A model generated the notes under the pieces. That model was given only the letters and a program-made list of their open reading frames with translations. It was not told the origin of the DNA and made no database searches. Shown piece after piece: positions 13,783-13,804 of a stretch of 13,804 bases of DNA. Positions within the stretch are counted from its first letter, which is position 1. Each line of letters opens with the position of its first letter. The position numbers and the translations under genes are program-made. Location of the stretch: NCBI GenBank assembly GCA_023391955.1, contig JAEWAA010000227.1:1-13804 (forward strand), read 5' to 3'. Origin of the DNA: Bacillota bacterium. GTDB lineage: Bacteria > Bacillota > Bacilli > Paenibacillales > NBRC-103111.

Positions 13783-13804
13783 GGAAGAATTGTACAAGCG
13801 CTAA

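Overview
The window looks like a stretch of chromosome from a GC-rich member of the Bacillota, most likely Paenibacillus or a close relative. This is inferred from strong AGGAGG-type ribosome binding sites, a BceRS-BceAB-type antimicrobial-peptide module, the mix of AraC, cupin and beta/gamma-crystallin genes, and the extragenic TCTAACGG repeats. No RNA gene, phage, transposase or CRISPR array was found.

Layout. Positions 1-1911 (minus strand) hold bceR, bceS and the first 39 codons of bceA, a peptide-antibiotic sensing and detoxification system. A perfect inverted repeat overlapping the bceS stop codon closely resembles the known BceR operator, so bceA probably has its own BceR-driven promoter. 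Positions 1912-2277 are intergenic and carry a 187-bp near-palindromic repeat element (locus A). Next come a DUF1697 gene (minus), a stand-alone AraC/GyrI-like regulator (plus), and a convergent minus-strand pair: an AraC regulator overlapping an EamA-type exporter.

Positions 5841-7276 (plus) carry a small operon of a DUF5680 protein and a divergent ornithine/aspartate-carbamoyltransferase-like protein. A cupin protein with a Tyr/Gly/Pro/Gln-rich tail follows (7385-8140). After a terminator comes a two-gene operon of full-size ABC exporters that overlap by ATGA (8412-11923). A Tam-like methyltransferase (minus) faces them. Its long upstream region (12792-13344) holds repeat locus B, and a two-motif beta/gamma-crystallin gene with a strong bidirectional terminator closes the window.

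The most unusual structure is the pair of repeat loci, about 11 kb apart. Each has four 27-bp units arranged forward, forward, reverse, reverse, with start-to-start distances of exactly 50, 60 and 50 bp. Unit sequences vary, but this geometry is identical at both loci, which suggests a defined element of 187 bp and not scattered short repeats. Its function is unknown.
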